Positions 45,101 through 53,738 of a DNA stretch of 55,581 bases are shown one piece after another; position 1 is the first letter of the stretch; every line of letters starts with the position of its first letter. A model generated the notes under the pieces. It did not search any database, was not told the DNA's origin, and was given only the letters and a program-made list of their open reading frames with translations. The DNA comes from Erysipelothrix anatis. Lineage in GTDB: Bacteria > Bacillota_I > Bacilli_A > Erysipelotrichales > Erysipelotrichaceae. The position numbers were made by a program, and so were the translations under genes. The stretch spans positions 1 through 55,581 of the forward strand of contig NZ_WTSX01000016.1 of NCBI RefSeq assembly GCF_009828745.1, in the 5' to 3' direction.

Positions 45101-45459
45101 CGAACCTTTTTTAGCTGATCCTGATATCCTTTTAATTGCGATTCAGTTTTCGCAATTTCAGTTTGAAACTGCCGATATTCTTCTTCGGGGATGTCACCAT
45201 TTTTATAGGCTTGATTTACTTGTTCCTGGGCTTGTCTTAATGCATCCAATCTTTTGCTTGTTTCATTTACCCTCTCGCCAAGTATTTTCTGTTTTTGTGC
45301 CAACAGATCAGTGTTCTTAGGGTCGAATTTAAGGGAGTTATTTACATCTCGTAATTCTTTATTAAGAGACTTGGTATTACGATCGATCTTATTTAGTGCA
45401 GCATCTAATTGTGTAGTATCTGCACCTATGACAATATTTATACCTTTTACATAAGACAT
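42151..45459 (-). CDS. Tail tape measure protein (TP901 type)
   Basis: A 1102-residue protein that sets tail length and is injected ahead of the DNA. It has an N-terminal coiled coil (about 20-130), a TP901-type core (about 150-520, 'LKQGIRDMAKEIPSSTTEISAVAEAAGQLG' in shorter parts), two to three hydrophobic segments (about 565-680) and a long helical region (about 700-970). The end has 'DGLDFVPHHNFVARLHKGERVLTADE', a typical minor-tail-end motif. With a helix rise of about 0.15 nm per residue, the tail would be about 165 nm at most. The two tail chaperone genes precede it. Confidence 0.93.
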   Translation of the reverse strand: MSYVKGINIVIGADTTQLDAALNKIDRNTKSLNKELRDVNNSLKFDPKNTDLLAQKQKILGERVNETSKRLDALRQAQEQVNQAYKNGDIPEEEYRQFQTEIAKTESQLKGYQDQLKKVRVEYAHHSSKLGVASEGLKDFGNKASDVSRKLAPASLAAGAALGLAAKSAIDFESAFAGVEKTVDGTSEQMANLKQGIRDMAKEIPSSTTEISAVAEAAGQLGIETENVLDFTRVMIDMGNSTNLSAETAATTLARFANVTKMSQGDFDKLGSTIVALGNNFATTEAEIAAMAMNLGAAGTQVGMSQADILALATSLSSVGIEAQAGGTAMSKLMIEMQLASEIGLNAFGPLETAAKRVGYSIADVNKAVNNGGKPLKEMASKMSMTTKELRQMHAEAAGAEAVLEDFAKIAGLSVDEFAKKFSEDAVGALQLFINGLNDTERNGASALAVLDDMGITEVRLRDAVLRSANATDILASAVDMSSAAWGENIALTNEANQRYGTTESKLQVTKNRFNDLAISLGEKILPHLNTFLEWLGNLVDKFDDLSPGMQEFIVKALAITAASAPLIGTIGKLSSGLGGLLGAAGKARRALGLLTSPAASATASMVGVGSASTVASGGLLASVGGLSGLAAGLGGAVVAAAPFVATVGAVAAGGYLVYKTMQEEAIPSVDLFADHVQVAAQNVSNDYGMMTQAIQTETVKISEDTQSRLQNYLDMSQAVQQESMNMYLGLTEITDTNIASLMEKNQGLTDSVITNINRQKEDSLTAYHEMFNNTTVTTAEQEAEILRLVTEGSQNRINDVNGLKEELNIIFAQIKEQGTAATADQQQSIDSLYEQMKTQAVQSMADSEAEQSVILNRLSGSSQRVTAEMVGESVKQFNTLYDESVSKAGAQRDEVVKQAELMKSELGGEYSTLADQVIADANRQYEATVSASSKTRTEGLDKLQGAYGELYKEIDINTGNILNSGHKFERFWNSQRYEDKRAVIVTEYRNEYTERNYRSGGNYYPGYNDGLDFVPHHNFVARLHKGERVLTADENQQLKSQGFLDSMKGKLSEIGSYVNNIDQSQFTQNVTLAGTYVVREDADIKKIARELSNEMNRQRRG

Positions 45460-45471
45460 AATATCTCCTTT

Positions 45472-45936
45472 CTATCCAAAGAACTCTTGGAATTCTTCGC
45501 TCGTAGCTTTTCGCAACTGGGGTTGTGAAACAGCATTTATCAAGTCACTTGGCAATAGCAATTTTAGAGTCTCCAAATCAAATCCAAGTTTTGCTGCAGT
45601 AGCGAGTGACTTCACTTCATAATGTTCAGTATTTTCGGATTTCTTTGTATCTATATCGACTTTACGAAGAAATTTGTTTGTTTCTATCAAGATACCTTCA
45701 TAGTCTGCAGGCCCTTCTTTTAGTTTTAATAACCATTGATCATAGTCGACTAGATCAAAGTCATGAGATTTTGCCAGTGACCACACAATTTTTGGTGTTA
45801 CCAGTGTATTAGTTTTGGTTATCATTTCTAATAGGTCACCTAAAAAATCTCTGCCAAATTGTTGTCTATAAAAAAAACCTGTTAACACATTTGCGTTTAT
45901 TGGAAACTCTAATCCTCCATACTTAATCAGTCTCAT
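45472..45936 (-). CDS. Tail assembly chaperone, second copy
   Basis: A 154-residue protein at the place of the tail chaperone gene between the major tail gene and the tape measure. Residues 23-30 (YRQQFGRD) and 47-53 (TPKIVWS) align with the previous gene product (YFQQFRRD, TQRIIWS), so the two are related. The extra C-terminal 50 residues are Glu/Leu-rich. The start overlaps the preceding stop by ATGA. No slippery sequence for a classical G/GT frameshift was noticed. Function is from position and resemblance. Confidence 0.7.
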   Translation of the reverse strand: MRLIKYGGLEFPINANVLTGFFYRQQFGRDFLGDLLEMITKTNTLVTPKIVWSLAKSHDFDLVDYDQWLLKLKEGPADYEGILIETNKFLRKVDIDTKKSENTEHYEVKSLATAAKLGFDLETLKLLLPSDLINAVSQPQLRKATSEEFQEFFG

Positions 45937-46253
45937 GAGAATAAGTTATCGATAATAGGCATTAACCACTTATCTACATCGGGGCCCCATTCGGTTAGAT
46001 AGGCGCTAATGCTTCCATCGATAATTTCTAAGAACTCTTGAAATTGCATGAATTCATGATTTTGAGTCATACAGCAACTCCAAATGATCCGTTGCGTTAA
46101 AGTCATACCTAAATCGCCTTGTGAAGCACGAGAAGTAATAATATCTAACGATAAATCACGGCGAAATTGTTGAAAGTATATATCTGGGGTTATCGGCGTA
46201 AATGCTACTTCGAAACACTCGATATTTTTATTATTCGGAATTTTTAACTTCAT
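45933..46253 (-). CDS. Tail assembly chaperone, first copy
   Basis: A 106-residue protein, first gene after the major tail protein gene. It should wrap the tape measure during tail assembly, as gpG does in lambda. Motifs 'YFQQFRRD' (26-33) and 'TQRIIWS' (53-59) recur in the next gene. An AAGGAGG-like site lies before the ATG. It lies behind a terminator-like hairpin (46273-46292), which may lower its expression relative to the major tail protein. Confidence 0.7.
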   Translation of the reverse strand: MKLKIPNNKNIECFEVAFTPITPDIYFQQFRRDLSLDIITSRASQGDLGMTLTQRIIWSCCMTQNHEFMQFQEFLEIIDGSISAYLTEWGPDVDKWLMPIIDNLFS

Positions 46254-46265
46254 AGTTCCTCCTTA

Positions 46266-46292
46266 AAAAGAAAAGGAGCTTTTACGCTCCTT
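46266..46292 (-). terminator. Partial terminator after the major tail gene
   Basis: AAGGAGC (46273-46279) pairs with GCTCCTT (46286-46292). The minus strand goes on with TTTCTTTTT. The stem includes the stop codon at 46282, and read-through is needed for the downstream tail genes. Confidence 0.7.
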
Positions 46293-46854
46293 CAGTTTGT
46301 CCATTCACAGTTGTGTAGAAACTTTCAAATGCTGCTGCATTTTCTTCAGTTTTTGCCATCGAATCTTTAATTACTGGTTTCCCATCGATTTCAAATTGTC
46401 GCATAGTTAATGAAGCAACACTTGGTGCTGGTTCAGTTGTATCTGCTGTCGTTTGCATTTCACGTGCTGATCGACCTGCAACTACGTTGTAATAGACATA
46501 TCGTTTACTTGTCATATTACCGTCTTCTTCAAACATGAGAGCAAATGCAGTTGGTTTACCGTTGGCTACTTCACGAAGTGCTCCATTTGCAGTAATTTCC
46601 CAACCATACATTTTGGCAACTACTTCATCCGGAAAGTCGACAAGAGTAATATCACCTGTATATCCTCCATTAGTAGAGTGTGCAAAATAGTTTGGGTCAT
46701 TATCTGCAGCAAATGTTGAGTTCTCTCCGACGGTAGAAGGTGTGAAGCTCACTGCACCTGGGATGTGTACAGGCTTATCAAATGTTCCATCTGCTTTATG
46801 GAATGCAATATGGACTTGCGAGAGTCCGAAAAATGCTTGTTTTTTAGTTGTCAT
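46282..46854 (-). CDS. Major tail protein
   Basis: A 190-residue protein that builds the tail tube. 'VHIPGAVSFTPSTVGENSTFAADN', 'GYTGDITLVDFPDEVVAKMYGWE' and 'KRYVYYNVVAGRSAREMQTT' (each taken as short parts) are the pattern of the phi13/TP901 major tail family. The ATG at 46854 has GGAAGGA at the right distance; the frame is open to an ATG at 46884 without such a site. The preceding gene overlaps its start by 11 bases. A terminator at its stop codon fits high output of this one protein. Confidence 0.9.
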   Translation of the reverse strand: MTTKKQAFFGLSQVHIAFHKADGTFDKPVHIPGAVSFTPSTVGENSTFAADNDPNYFAHSTNGGYTGDITLVDFPDEVVAKMYGWEITANGALREVANGKPTAFALMFEEDGNMTSKRYVYYNVVAGRSAREMQTTADTTEPAPSVASLTMRQFEIDGKPVIKDSMAKTEENAAAFESFYTTVNGQTEGA

Positions 46855-47188
46855 ATTTTTTTCCTTCCATGAATTTAAATTCATATATAGTTTGGTACAT
46901 CATTTCTTTATCAAGATAAAAGGGATCACTCTTAGTATAGAATAATCCCATTTGTTCAAGAATTATTTCAATTTTTTCTTCGTTTACGAAGTCGGGATTT
47001 GCAGAATATAATTCAATAGTTACATTTTGAATTTTATTGAAATTAATATTGTCCGCACTTCTATCATCCCTACCATTCATCATATGAACTATATAGGGTA
47101 GTTTCGGAACATCCTCCGCATCCCAATGATGATAAACGCTTGGGATATTAATTTCTTGTATTCTTTTTACAATAGTTTTATATTCCAT
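46844..47188 (-). CDS. Tail completion / tail terminator-like protein
   Basis: A 114-residue protein located between the gp10-like gene and the major tail gene, the usual place of the tail terminator (gp17-like) protein that ends the tube and joins it to the head. 'LPYIVHMMNGRDDRSADNINF' and 'NVTIELYS' fit this group. The ATG at 47188 has GGAGG just upstream and overlaps the stop of the preceding gene; an in-frame ATG at 47230 has none. Confidence 0.75.
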   Translation of the reverse strand: MEYKTIVKRIQEINIPSVYHHWDAEDVPKLPYIVHMMNGRDDRSADNINFNKIQNVTIELYSANPDFVNEEKIEIILEQMGLFYTKSDPFYLDKEMMYQTIYEFKFMEGKKYDN

Positions 47189-47570
47189 GCTTACCTCCAT
47201 TTTCAATAACTTGTGAGACCCCCTTAACAAAGCTCTCTACAGCTTCTTTTTCTGCAGGTTCCCAGTGTTTGAATGATTGAGTTCTACCACCGTTTTTTAA
47301 AGCGTGACCATGCTCTAACAAATGAGCAAGTCTGTAATAAGGCTTCTTAACATAAACTGTCACCTTTTTATTACCTAATAATTGCTTTTCGACCTTTAAT
47401 GAGATGGCTTTTCGATACTTACCTGTCCTTTCCGGAGCTCCGCTTCTGACTTTACTCATTGTTTTTTTACCAACTTCTTCAGCAGTTAAGTCAATTCCAT
47501 TTTTTACTTCATTACTGTAATCATGAATCGTTTCTACTATTAAGTTTCCCAAATCTTTCAAATCAGACAC
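47178..47570 (-). CDS. HK97 gp10-family head-tail protein
   Basis: A 130-residue basic protein of the HK97-gp10 family. 'VGKKTMSKVRSGAPERTGKYRKAISLK' (about 28-54) and 'HLLEHGHALKNGGR' (about 84-98) are the family signatures. It takes part in the head-tail joint. The start overlaps the end of the previous gene by 8 bases, as is normal in these compact phage operons. Confidence 0.88.
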   Translation of the reverse strand: MSDLKDLGNLIVETIHDYSNEVKNGIDLTAEEVGKKTMSKVRSGAPERTGKYRKAISLKVEKQLLGNKKVTVYVKKPYYRLAHLLEHGHALKNGGRTQSFKHWEPAEKEAVESFVKGVSQVIENGGKHGI

Positions 47571-47880
47571 CTCGAATCTCCGAACAGGTAAGCTCTACTT
47601 CATTCAAGTTTTCTCCATATATGCGCTCAACCGAGTAACGCATTCCGTTATGAATAACTATTTGTTCTCCATTATACTCAAAAGAGTGAATAGCAAATTT
47701 TTTATCCCACTTTACTCCAAGTTGCCGAGCTTGAAAATCTGCATTTTGTCCGATTGGAAGCACTTTGCAATAGACACTTCTCTCCGATTCCTTTTTGTTT
47801 GGAATTCCCAAGTCATTTTGACCTGTTGAATTTACTACAACCAATTTTAAAATTGAATCGAATGTGATCTTACGGTTCAT
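47563..47880 (-). CDS. Phage head closure protein (SPP1 gp16-like)
   Basis: A 105-residue small beta-barrel protein of the head-tail adaptor/stopper type. 'KKESERSVYCKVLPIG' and the end 'YNGEQIVIHNGMRYSVERIYGENLNEVELT' resemble phage head closure proteins that seal the portal after packaging. It lies between the connector and the gp10-like gene, the standard order, and overlaps both neighbours. Confidence 0.8.
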   Translation of the reverse strand: MNRKITFDSILKLVVVNSTGQNDLGIPNKKESERSVYCKVLPIGQNADFQARQLGVKWDKKFAIHSFEYNGEQIVIHNGMRYSVERIYGENLNEVELTCSEIRGV

Positions 47881-48154
47881 CAGTTTTCATCCCCCTTAAA
47901 ATGAGATTGTTTAGCCAAAGTCTCAGATAGGGAGGTAATGAAGGGTTACCTGCATTTTGATACCGCCAACAAGATAGCTCAGATATATACATATTTAAAG
48001 CTGCATCATCAGAATTGTACGTGATATTGTTAAAATCATTTAGTTCGCTTTTAACTCCATCAATAATCGCAGTAATGAGAGTATCTCTATCAGTACTCAA
48101 AATACCGAGTTTAGATTTCGTTAATTCTAAGAGATCAAGCTTTGGTTGGGTCAT
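47870..48154 (-). CDS. Head-tail connector (gp6/gp15-like)
   Basis: A 94-residue helical protein of the HK97 gp6 / SPP1 gp15 adaptor type, which forms a ring under the portal. Parts such as 'LTKSKLGILSTDRDTLITAIIDGVK' and 'ELSCWRYQN' fit the group. Its gene overlaps the preceding small gene by 20 bases. Assignment rests on helix pattern and gene order. Confidence 0.78.
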   Translation of the reverse strand: MTQPKLDLLELTKSKLGILSTDRDTLITAIIDGVKSELNDFNNITYNSDDAALNMYISELSCWRYQNAGNPSLPPYLRLWLNNLILRGMKTDEP

Positions 48155-48326
48155 CGACTTTCACCTTCTCAATCAATACAAGTCCGCGCATATTTGATTC
48201 AGTAGCAAGTTCTTTAATACGTTTTTGAGTCGACTTTAACCCATTTCTTGGGTATTCATCGCCAACTTCATATCGTTTCTCTCCGTCTTGCAAATCATTA
48301 AATGGGACTACAACAACATATTTCAT
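48135..48326 (-). CDS. Small phage head-region protein
   Basis: A 63-residue protein ('VVPFNDLQDGEKRYEVGDEYPR', 'STQKRIKELATESN') right after the major capsid gene. Similar short proteins with a 'Y-x-x-GDEYPR' turn are often found at this place in Bacillota phages, without known function. AAGGAGAAAG precedes the ATG. It is the first gene after the capsid terminator. Confidence 0.7.
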   Translation of the reverse strand: MKYVVVVPFNDLQDGEKRYEVGDEYPRNGLKSTQKRIKELATESNMRGLVLIEKVKVDDPTKA

Positions 48327-48341
48327 ATCTTTCTCCTTTCA

Positions 48342-48369
48342 AAAGAAAGAAGGAGTTTTAGGCTCCTTC
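48342..48369 (-). terminator. Partial terminator after the major capsid gene
   Basis: GAAGGAG (48349-48355) pairs with CTCCTTC (48363-48369), followed on the minus strand by TTTCTTTTG. It spans the capsid stop codon at 48358. Confidence 0.65.
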
Positions 48370-49563
48370 ACCAGTTTCTTCTTTGATATCAAACGTTACA
48401 AAGAATCCTGAATTTGTGTCTTGAACATCAACCCCCATACGAGCACCTGCACGCAAGTATTCTCCATAAATGTGATGATCAACCCATTTGATTTCCAATT
48501 GTTTACGGTCTGATAAAAGTGCAGCACGTTTAGTATCGCCAATAAATCCAGTTGCATTTCCCGCTGACCCAAATAATTCATCATCGATAACTTCTACAGT
48601 TTTACCGAGTAGTTTGCCGCTAGTGGATCCGGTTACATCAGGTTGTAATAGGTAGCGACCGTCTTTATCTTTTAGTTTATCTAAGATATTGAATGCGCTT
48701 GATGTGATTACCAAATTCTTGGTATATGCACGTTTGATTTTAACGTTTAGTAAATCTTTCAGATCATCTACACTTTTGATTGTTAGCGGTGTGAATGATT
48801 TTAAAGCAGTAGTGATTAAATAATTTTCTGTATTAATTTTTTGTTCTTTTGCATCTTTCTCCACGAGTGCTGTCAAATCTTCTTCTGCGTCTTCGATTGC
48901 TTCTTGCGCAATAGGTATAGCTCCCCGATACGTTTCTACACTCCAATCAACTTCAGTAAATACTGGTTTTGCAAGTTCTGGGTTTGCTTCTAATTCAGCA
49001 ACTGAGTTAAGCCGGTTAGTTGCGTGTTTACGAATAGGTTTTTTTCCTGATGCTCGCTTAACAGGTTGGACGCTTACTAAATGACGTAATGAAGGAACTT
49101 CTCCGACTTCGTCATCTGTTCTATAGATTACTTCTTCGGGTATAACCAATGCAGCATCTGTCGATGTAATGCCATCTACTGCACGCATTTCTTTTTTTCG
49201 GATATATGCATTAACAGCATCTCGTTGTTCTAGCAATAATTCTTTGTCCATATTTCTTTGTTCTCCTTCTCCGCCTTCTAGCGCTGGTGGTGCTAATTCT
49301 TTTTGTACTTCAATCAATTCTCTCTCTAACTCAGCGATATCTTCTTCAGTTTTTTTGACCTCTGTTTCTTTTGCTTCGCCTTCTTCCTTGATTGGTACTA
49401 GTTCTTTTTCAACTGACTCGATTTCTTCAGTAGTTGATCCATCAGTTATTTTTGAATACACTTCCTGTTCCCGTTGTTTGATTTCGCTTAAATCATTTTT
49501 TTGATTCGCTAGTAAATCCTTTTTAAGTCTAATTTTGTGAGAGATTAATCCTTGTTCTGTCAT
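48358..49563 (-). CDS. HK97-fold major capsid protein
   Basis: A 401-residue phage capsid protein. Residues 1-100 are a Lys/Glu-rich coiled coil, the delta/scaffold domain normally removed by the prohead protease. From about residue 110 the HK97 fold begins ('LRHLVSVQPVKRASGKKP', 'EVDWSVETYRGAIPIAQEA', 'GVDVQDTNSGFFVTFDI'). The start overlaps the protease stop by ATGA. The cleavage site is probably near residues 100-110, an inference from homologues. Confidence 0.93.
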   Translation of the reverse strand: MTEQGLISHKIRLKKDLLANQKNDLSEIKQREQEVYSKITDGSTTEEIESVEKELVPIKEEGEAKETEVKKTEEDIAELERELIEVQKELAPPALEGGEGEQRNMDKELLLEQRDAVNAYIRKKEMRAVDGITSTDAALVIPEEVIYRTDDEVGEVPSLRHLVSVQPVKRASGKKPIRKHATNRLNSVAELEANPELAKPVFTEVDWSVETYRGAIPIAQEAIEDAEEDLTALVEKDAKEQKINTENYLITTALKSFTPLTIKSVDDLKDLLNVKIKRAYTKNLVITSSAFNILDKLKDKDGRYLLQPDVTGSTSGKLLGKTVEVIDDELFGSAGNATGFIGDTKRAALLSDRKQLEIKWVDHHIYGEYLRAGARMGVDVQDTNSGFFVTFDIKEETGEGA

Positions 49564-50141
49564 AATGACTCCTTTCCGTATTTGCTTCTAAACTCTTTGA
49601 GTTTTGCTTTGCGTTCACGTTCTTTAATATCTTCGACTTGTTTAGCTCGACTCCTTGCCGATATTTCAGTCGTAGAATAAGCGCCCCACGCAACAATCGA
49701 TACTTCAATAACATCGGCTTCTTTAACGATGAATTTTGTTGTATCTCTTTCTTGATCTCTTTGAACTTCTTCCTCTAAGGGATAAAAACCAAATGAGCAT
49801 TGATTGATATCTCCACGTGAAACACGAGCATAGATGTCGTTTGCTTCTCGATCATCAGAGTTAATAAAAACACGACCATATAGACCGTGTTCATCTGCTT
49901 TTAATTCTAATGTTTGATTACCAACTCTTCCAAGAACAATTGCTGCGTCATGATTGAACAGTGCCCTAATATCGTTAGTCTTTAAACTATTAACTACAGC
50001 ACTTGGTGCAATTTCTTCGTAAACACCTTGCCATAATTCTGTTTCCTGATTAAATACAACGAAATACCCTTCGAGGATCTTTTCATCACTTTCTGAGCGA
50101 GTTTTTAAATCACTTTGAAAGTATGATATTCTTTTTTCCAT
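49560..50141 (-). CDS. HK97-type prohead protease (S78)
   Basis: A 193-residue serine protease of family S78. The catalytic His is H64 in 'LFNHD' and the Ser is S116 in 'QCSFGFY'. It removes the delta domain of the capsid protein during prohead maturation. The C-terminal 30 residues are Lys/Arg/Glu-rich. Its ATG comes right after the stop of the portal gene with no gap, and its end overlaps the capsid gene start. Confidence 0.93.
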   Translation of the reverse strand: MEKRISYFQSDLKTRSESDEKILEGYFVVFNQETELWQGVYEEIAPSAVVNSLKTNDIRALFNHDAAIVLGRVGNQTLELKADEHGLYGRVFINSDDREANDIYARVSRGDINQCSFGFYPLEEEVQRDQERDTTKFIVKEADVIEVSIVAWGAYSTTEISARSRAKQVEDIKERERKAKLKEFRSKYGKESL

Positions 50142-51335
50142 TTATTCACCACCTTTATCTAGTTTTTTCTGTTTGCCTATGTCTTCTACGTTTAAATAGT
50201 TCTCAAGCATTACATATTTGTTCAGATCTTCGTTGTCATCAAATTCAAGCCCAACCTTGTTTCTGACTTCATTACCGGACATAACTCCAATTGCTCTTAA
50301 ATCTTTACCAATTTTCGCCCATTCTGTAAGTGAATAATCGAGTAGTGAGTGATGATTTAGTCTAATGAACATATCGTCGGAAATGATTAGTTTCTTTGTC
50401 ATTTCCTGTTGAATGATTGTTGCGATTGATTTAACTTTTGTTTCAATAAAATTGTTGTATTCATCTCTCTTGAAATCTCCAACACCCAACAAAAAAGCAG
50501 GAATCCCTAAAACCGCTGCTACTGTTTTCTTATCAATTTGTACTGCATCGTTAATCGCTAAGTCCTGTAACGTTAATGGTTTTACAGATTCCACCTTTAG
50601 CATTGATGAAGGAATAACCATCGGTCTTCCAGCCTCATCAGAAGAAACATAATCATCAATAATAGAATCCCTTGTGTCCGCCCAATCTTTGGCATCTCCA
50701 TCTGCTTCAACAGCAATAACCATTGAGGGAGAGTATTTTTGAGACATATATGCTTTCTTTGTCTTATTTGCTGTTGTTAAGTTTTCAAGAACATCTTTCA
50801 GCACTAATCTGTGGCCCATTCCTTTGTAAGGAAAATTTGGATCCGGATTAAGAACAAAGTGAAGCACATTGTCTGGTTTGTATTCTTTTGTGGAGATTGT
50901 TATTGAATATCCTACGGGTTTCGGATTGAATGATACATTACCTCTTGTGATAGGAACTAAGTCTTGTAAATAACCGCTACCATATTGCGGTAGCGTGACT
51001 TGGTTTCCATACAACAAGAGGTTCCTTACGATGTTATTGATAAACGTTTTACGAGTCATGTACTGGTTTGGATTAATATCAAGTTTCCTTGAAAGTCCAT
51101 CTCTGACTCGTTTTTCATGACCTTTTTCATTTTTATACATAATATGAATTGTCATATTTGAAATCAAATCCGCGACTTTATCGACTCCTGCAACGAACTC
51201 TGGATGCTTATCTAACGGCGTGTACCCTTGAAAGAAAAGCGAAGGAAAGTCACTTTTGTCGAGATAACCTATATTTGATTGTTCTTTTGGAGGGTCTTCT
51301 CTTGATCTTGTAAATAATTGATTAAATATTCCCAT
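50142..51335 (-). CDS. Phage portal protein
   Basis: A 397-residue portal protein of the HK97 family (Sfi21/phiC31 type). '[13 protein letters not shown]', '[29 protein letters not shown]' in parts and '[32 protein letters not shown]' in parts are typical. It forms the 12-fold ring for DNA entry. The ATG at 51335 with AAAGGAG is chosen over an upstream in-frame ATG at 51374 that lies inside the terminase gene; even so the two genes overlap by 14 bases. Confidence 0.93.
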   Translation of the reverse strand: MGIFNQLFTRSREDPPKEQSNIGYLDKSDFPSLFFQGYTPLDKHPEFVAGVDKVADLISNMTIHIMYKNEKGHEKRVRDGLSRKLDINPNQYMTRKTFINNIVRNLLLYGNQVTLPQYGSGYLQDLVPITRGNVSFNPKPVGYSITISTKEYKPDNVLHFVLNPDPNFPYKGMGHRLVLKDVLENLTTANKTKKAYMSQKYSPSMVIAVEADGDAKDWADTRDSIIDDYVSSDEAGRPMVIPSSMLKVESVKPLTLQDLAINDAVQIDKKTVAAVLGIPAFLLGVGDFKRDEYNNFIETKVKSIATIIQQEMTKKLIISDDMFIRLNHHSLLDYSLTEWAKIGKDLRAIGVMSGNEVRNKVGLEFDDNEDLNKYVMLENYLNVEDIGKQKKLDKGGE

Positions 51336-53130
51336 TTTTCTCCTTTCTAATAGCTGCGTAATAATCCGATACACTCGGTTTGCTATCTGTTATGTTTTCC
51401 AAATGTCTGACACAGGCCATGACACTTGCATCGAATAAGTCAATTTTTAAGTTATCATCAGTTTTCTCATAGCGCACTCTATCTTCCTGGGTTTCTACTG
51501 CACGTACATTTTCCACACAGTATTCATATGCTTCCGAATGTATGTAGTAAAACTCTCTTTTTTTAACTTTGTGCTCTATGTGTCTGAACCCTTCAGATTT
51601 AACCCAGTATTTTTGTGGAACGTCAATCATCTTGAATTTTGCTTGTTCCATTTCCTTAACAAATTCTCGCGACATCTGTCTGTCAAATCCTATTTCTCTG
51701 ATTTTAAACTTATGTTTATCGCGCATTTCTTTGAACCAATTAACAACTTCGGAATAGTTTACAACACTATGATTAGAAAAGGTCAACCAACCATCATCAC
51801 TCCAACCAAAATAGGGAATATTCAATTCATCTTGCATGTTTTGTGCTCTAATGATTGGATAAAATGCGTGTGTGATGGCAATGTTTAGACCTTTGTACTT
51901 TCCACTTTTCACTTCGCCATATAGGCACGTGGCTGTAAGGTCAAACATTTTGGACAAGTCAGCACCACCAAACCACTCAACATCGAGATTTGAAAGAACT
52001 CTATAATCAACTTCACCATTGTCTTTTATTCCGATATCATACTTATCATCACTTCTTCTAAATTCATCAAGATTGAAATATGCTTTAACTGACGATGTGT
52101 AGACATTCAACGATTTTGACAAAAAGTCTTTACGTTGTTGCGGATCATTTTGTGCTTGCATTGCATCATTGAGGATATCTTCAGGTCTGATTGATACTCC
52201 AAATGCAGGATTTGCCATTTCGTGAGTAATTGGATTTGTATAATCAACATTTCCATTTTCGTCTGCATCTGCTTCAGCAATAAACACGAAGTACTGCTCG
52301 TCTGTGACAGTTTTATCCAATATTTTTTTACAATACTGAAGTCTTTGATAACAAAATGAGTTCATATTGTCACCGGCAGTTGTAATTCCTATCATCAACT
52401 TGTTTGTGTAAGCCTTCATCGCTTCTTTGATGATGTTGTATTGCTTTGGAGTTTTATAAGCATGAATTTCATCAGCAATTGCAATATTACAGTTTAATGA
52501 ATCTTGTCGATCAGGATTGGCTGCAAGTGCTTGGATGTATAACGATCCACCACTCGGAAATTCACGATAGATTGAATATTCTTGATTATTCTCTCTTAGC
52601 CTATATCCAGCCTTTGGGTTTTTATCAACTTGGTTTATGTGTTTTAGACTATTTGATATGAATTCAAAAGACTCTAAAGATTGCTTTAATGCAGCAGATA
52701 CGATATATACTTTTGAACCACTTTCTCGTTCAAGAATTCCTAATGCCCACGCTAAAGCACCGGCAAATGAAGTTTTAATATTTTTTCGAGGTATATAAAT
52801 AAATGCTTCCTTGTATCGTCTTATGTTAGTTCCTTTCAATTTAAATCCCAATAGGTTATAAATTTGGAACACATGAAAAGGCTCTAAAATGAATGGCTTT
52901 CCCCTTAATGGAGTTCCATCTAATAATTCACCTTGTTTGTGCACCATTTGATACTCTATAAGACTAATTACGATTTCAGCATCCTTGGGTTTAAATTCAT
53001 ACTTAGGGTTCTTTAAATCCTCAAGATACCTTTCCACCGCTTTTCTCTGATATGCATTTACTGGTTTATCACCACTCATGACACCATTTACATAATCATC
53101 AAATTTAGCTTTATTCGGATAGTTTTTCAT
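51322..53130 (-). CDS. terL: Terminase large subunit
   Basis: The 602-residue packaging motor. The N-terminal ATPase has an atypical Walker A in '[15 protein letters not shown]' and Walker B with the catalytic Glu in '[11 protein letters not shown]'. The C-terminal RNase-H-like nuclease begins at '[19 protein letters not shown]' and contains the later Asp in '[13 protein letters not shown]'. The nearest relatives are the Sfi21/phage-lambda-like cos terminases of Bacillota. The start is the ATG at 53130; a TTG codon directly before it is possible. It overlaps the small subunit gene by 20 bases. Confidence 0.94.
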   Translation of the reverse strand: MKNYPNKAKFDDYVNGVMSGDKPVNAYQRKAVERYLEDLKNPKYEFKPKDAEIVISLIEYQMVHKQGELLDGTPLRGKPFILEPFHVFQIYNLLGFKLKGTNIRRYKEAFIYIPRKNIKTSFAGALAWALGILERESGSKVYIVSAALKQSLESFEFISNSLKHINQVDKNPKAGYRLRENNQEYSIYREFPSGGSLYIQALAANPDRQDSLNCNIAIADEIHAYKTPKQYNIIKEAMKAYTNKLMIGITTAGDNMNSFCYQRLQYCKKILDKTVTDEQYFVFIAEADADENGNVDYTNPITHEMANPAFGVSIRPEDILNDAMQAQNDPQQRKDFLSKSLNVYTSSVKAYFNLDEFRRSDDKYDIGIKDNGEVDYRVLSNLDVEWFGGADLSKMFDLTATCLYGEVKSGKYKGLNIAITHAFYPIIRAQNMQDELNIPYFGWSDDGWLTFSNHSVVNYSEVVNWFKEMRDKHKFKIREIGFDRQMSREFVKEMEQAKFKMIDVPQKYWVKSEGFRHIEHKVKKREFYYIHSEAYEYCVENVRAVETQEDRVRYEKTDDNLKIDLFDASVMACVRHLENITDSKPSVSDYYAAIRKEKNGNI

Positions 53131-53518
53131 CAAGGACCTTAAATAAATCCTCTACATCCATATTTTGAGTGGGTTGAGTTAGGATTTCAGATGTCATCCC
53201 TGTTTTCGGATTTAGCAGGAGTCTGTCCGATAAATTTTGGATATCTTTACGCAAAACTTCCAATGAAGATGCAGTACCACTTTTCTTCGTTGTGCCATTT
53301 TCGGTTTCTACTTCTAGCTTTTCTCCGCCCTTGATGAATTGTTCCATCGCTTTGTTGTAAGCACGAACAGTATCAGCAAAAACAGTGATGATTACATCGT
53401 ACTCAGGTTTGTAGGTACCCAGTAACTGCATATTACTTATGGTCTTCTTTTTTATAAATTCTGCAGTCGAGTTTCTCTTAATGACCGCTTGTCTAGACCG
53501 TTTTCCGCTGTTTGCCAA
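53111..53518 (-). CDS. terS: Terminase small subunit (P27 family)
   Basis: A 135-residue DNA-recognition subunit of the packaging enzyme, P27 family ('[30 protein letters not shown]' in parts, then '[19 protein letters not shown]'). The start is a TTG with GGAGG seven bases upstream; the ATG five bases before it leads to a short dead-end frame. A cos site is expected just upstream. Together with the HNH gene it belongs to the cos-packaging type. Confidence 0.85.
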   Translation of the reverse strand: MANSGKRSRQAVIKRNSTAEFIKKKTISNMQLLGTYKPEYDVIITVFADTVRAYNKAMEQFIKGGEKLEVETENGTTKKSGTASSLEVLRKDIQNLSDRLLLNPKTGMTSEILTQPTQNMDVEDLFKVLDEKLSE

Positions 53519-53738
53519 TTCATCACCTCCATCCGGAAAAAAGTTTTTGAAATATCGTACATTTGGAAAAGTGCCCCCTTACCGTTCCCTAGGAGTTTCT
53601 AAACTCCATTTTTGGAGTGGGGGGGTCCTTGTATCGACCACAGAAAGCTCATAAGTAATGGCATGTACCTTTACATGCGTAATATTTTTAGTTACGTATG
53701 TGTCTATAAATGCCTCACAACGTCTGTTCATCATACAT
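53519..53738. other. Candidate cos region between HNH and terminase genes
   Basis: No well-supported gene is seen here. The stretch holds a C-rich run (CCCCCC on the minus strand, 53614-53625), several short inverted repeats (ACTCC/GGAGT, GGAGTTT/AAACTCC at about 53595-53615) and G-rich AAGGGGG on the minus strand. HNH nuclease plus P27 terminase suggests a cos-packaging phage, and cos usually lies close to terS. The nick sites cannot be told from sequence. A 51-codon frame starting near 53737 crosses the region but has only a weak ribosome site. Confidence 0.35.

Noticed and set aside
53579..53737. A 51-codon minus-strand frame (MMNRRCEAFIDTYV...) before terS
   Set aside because: Weak ribosome site, Cys/Arg/Pro-rich end in the C-rich stretch, and a place where cos is expected. 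Kept only as part of the cos-region note.
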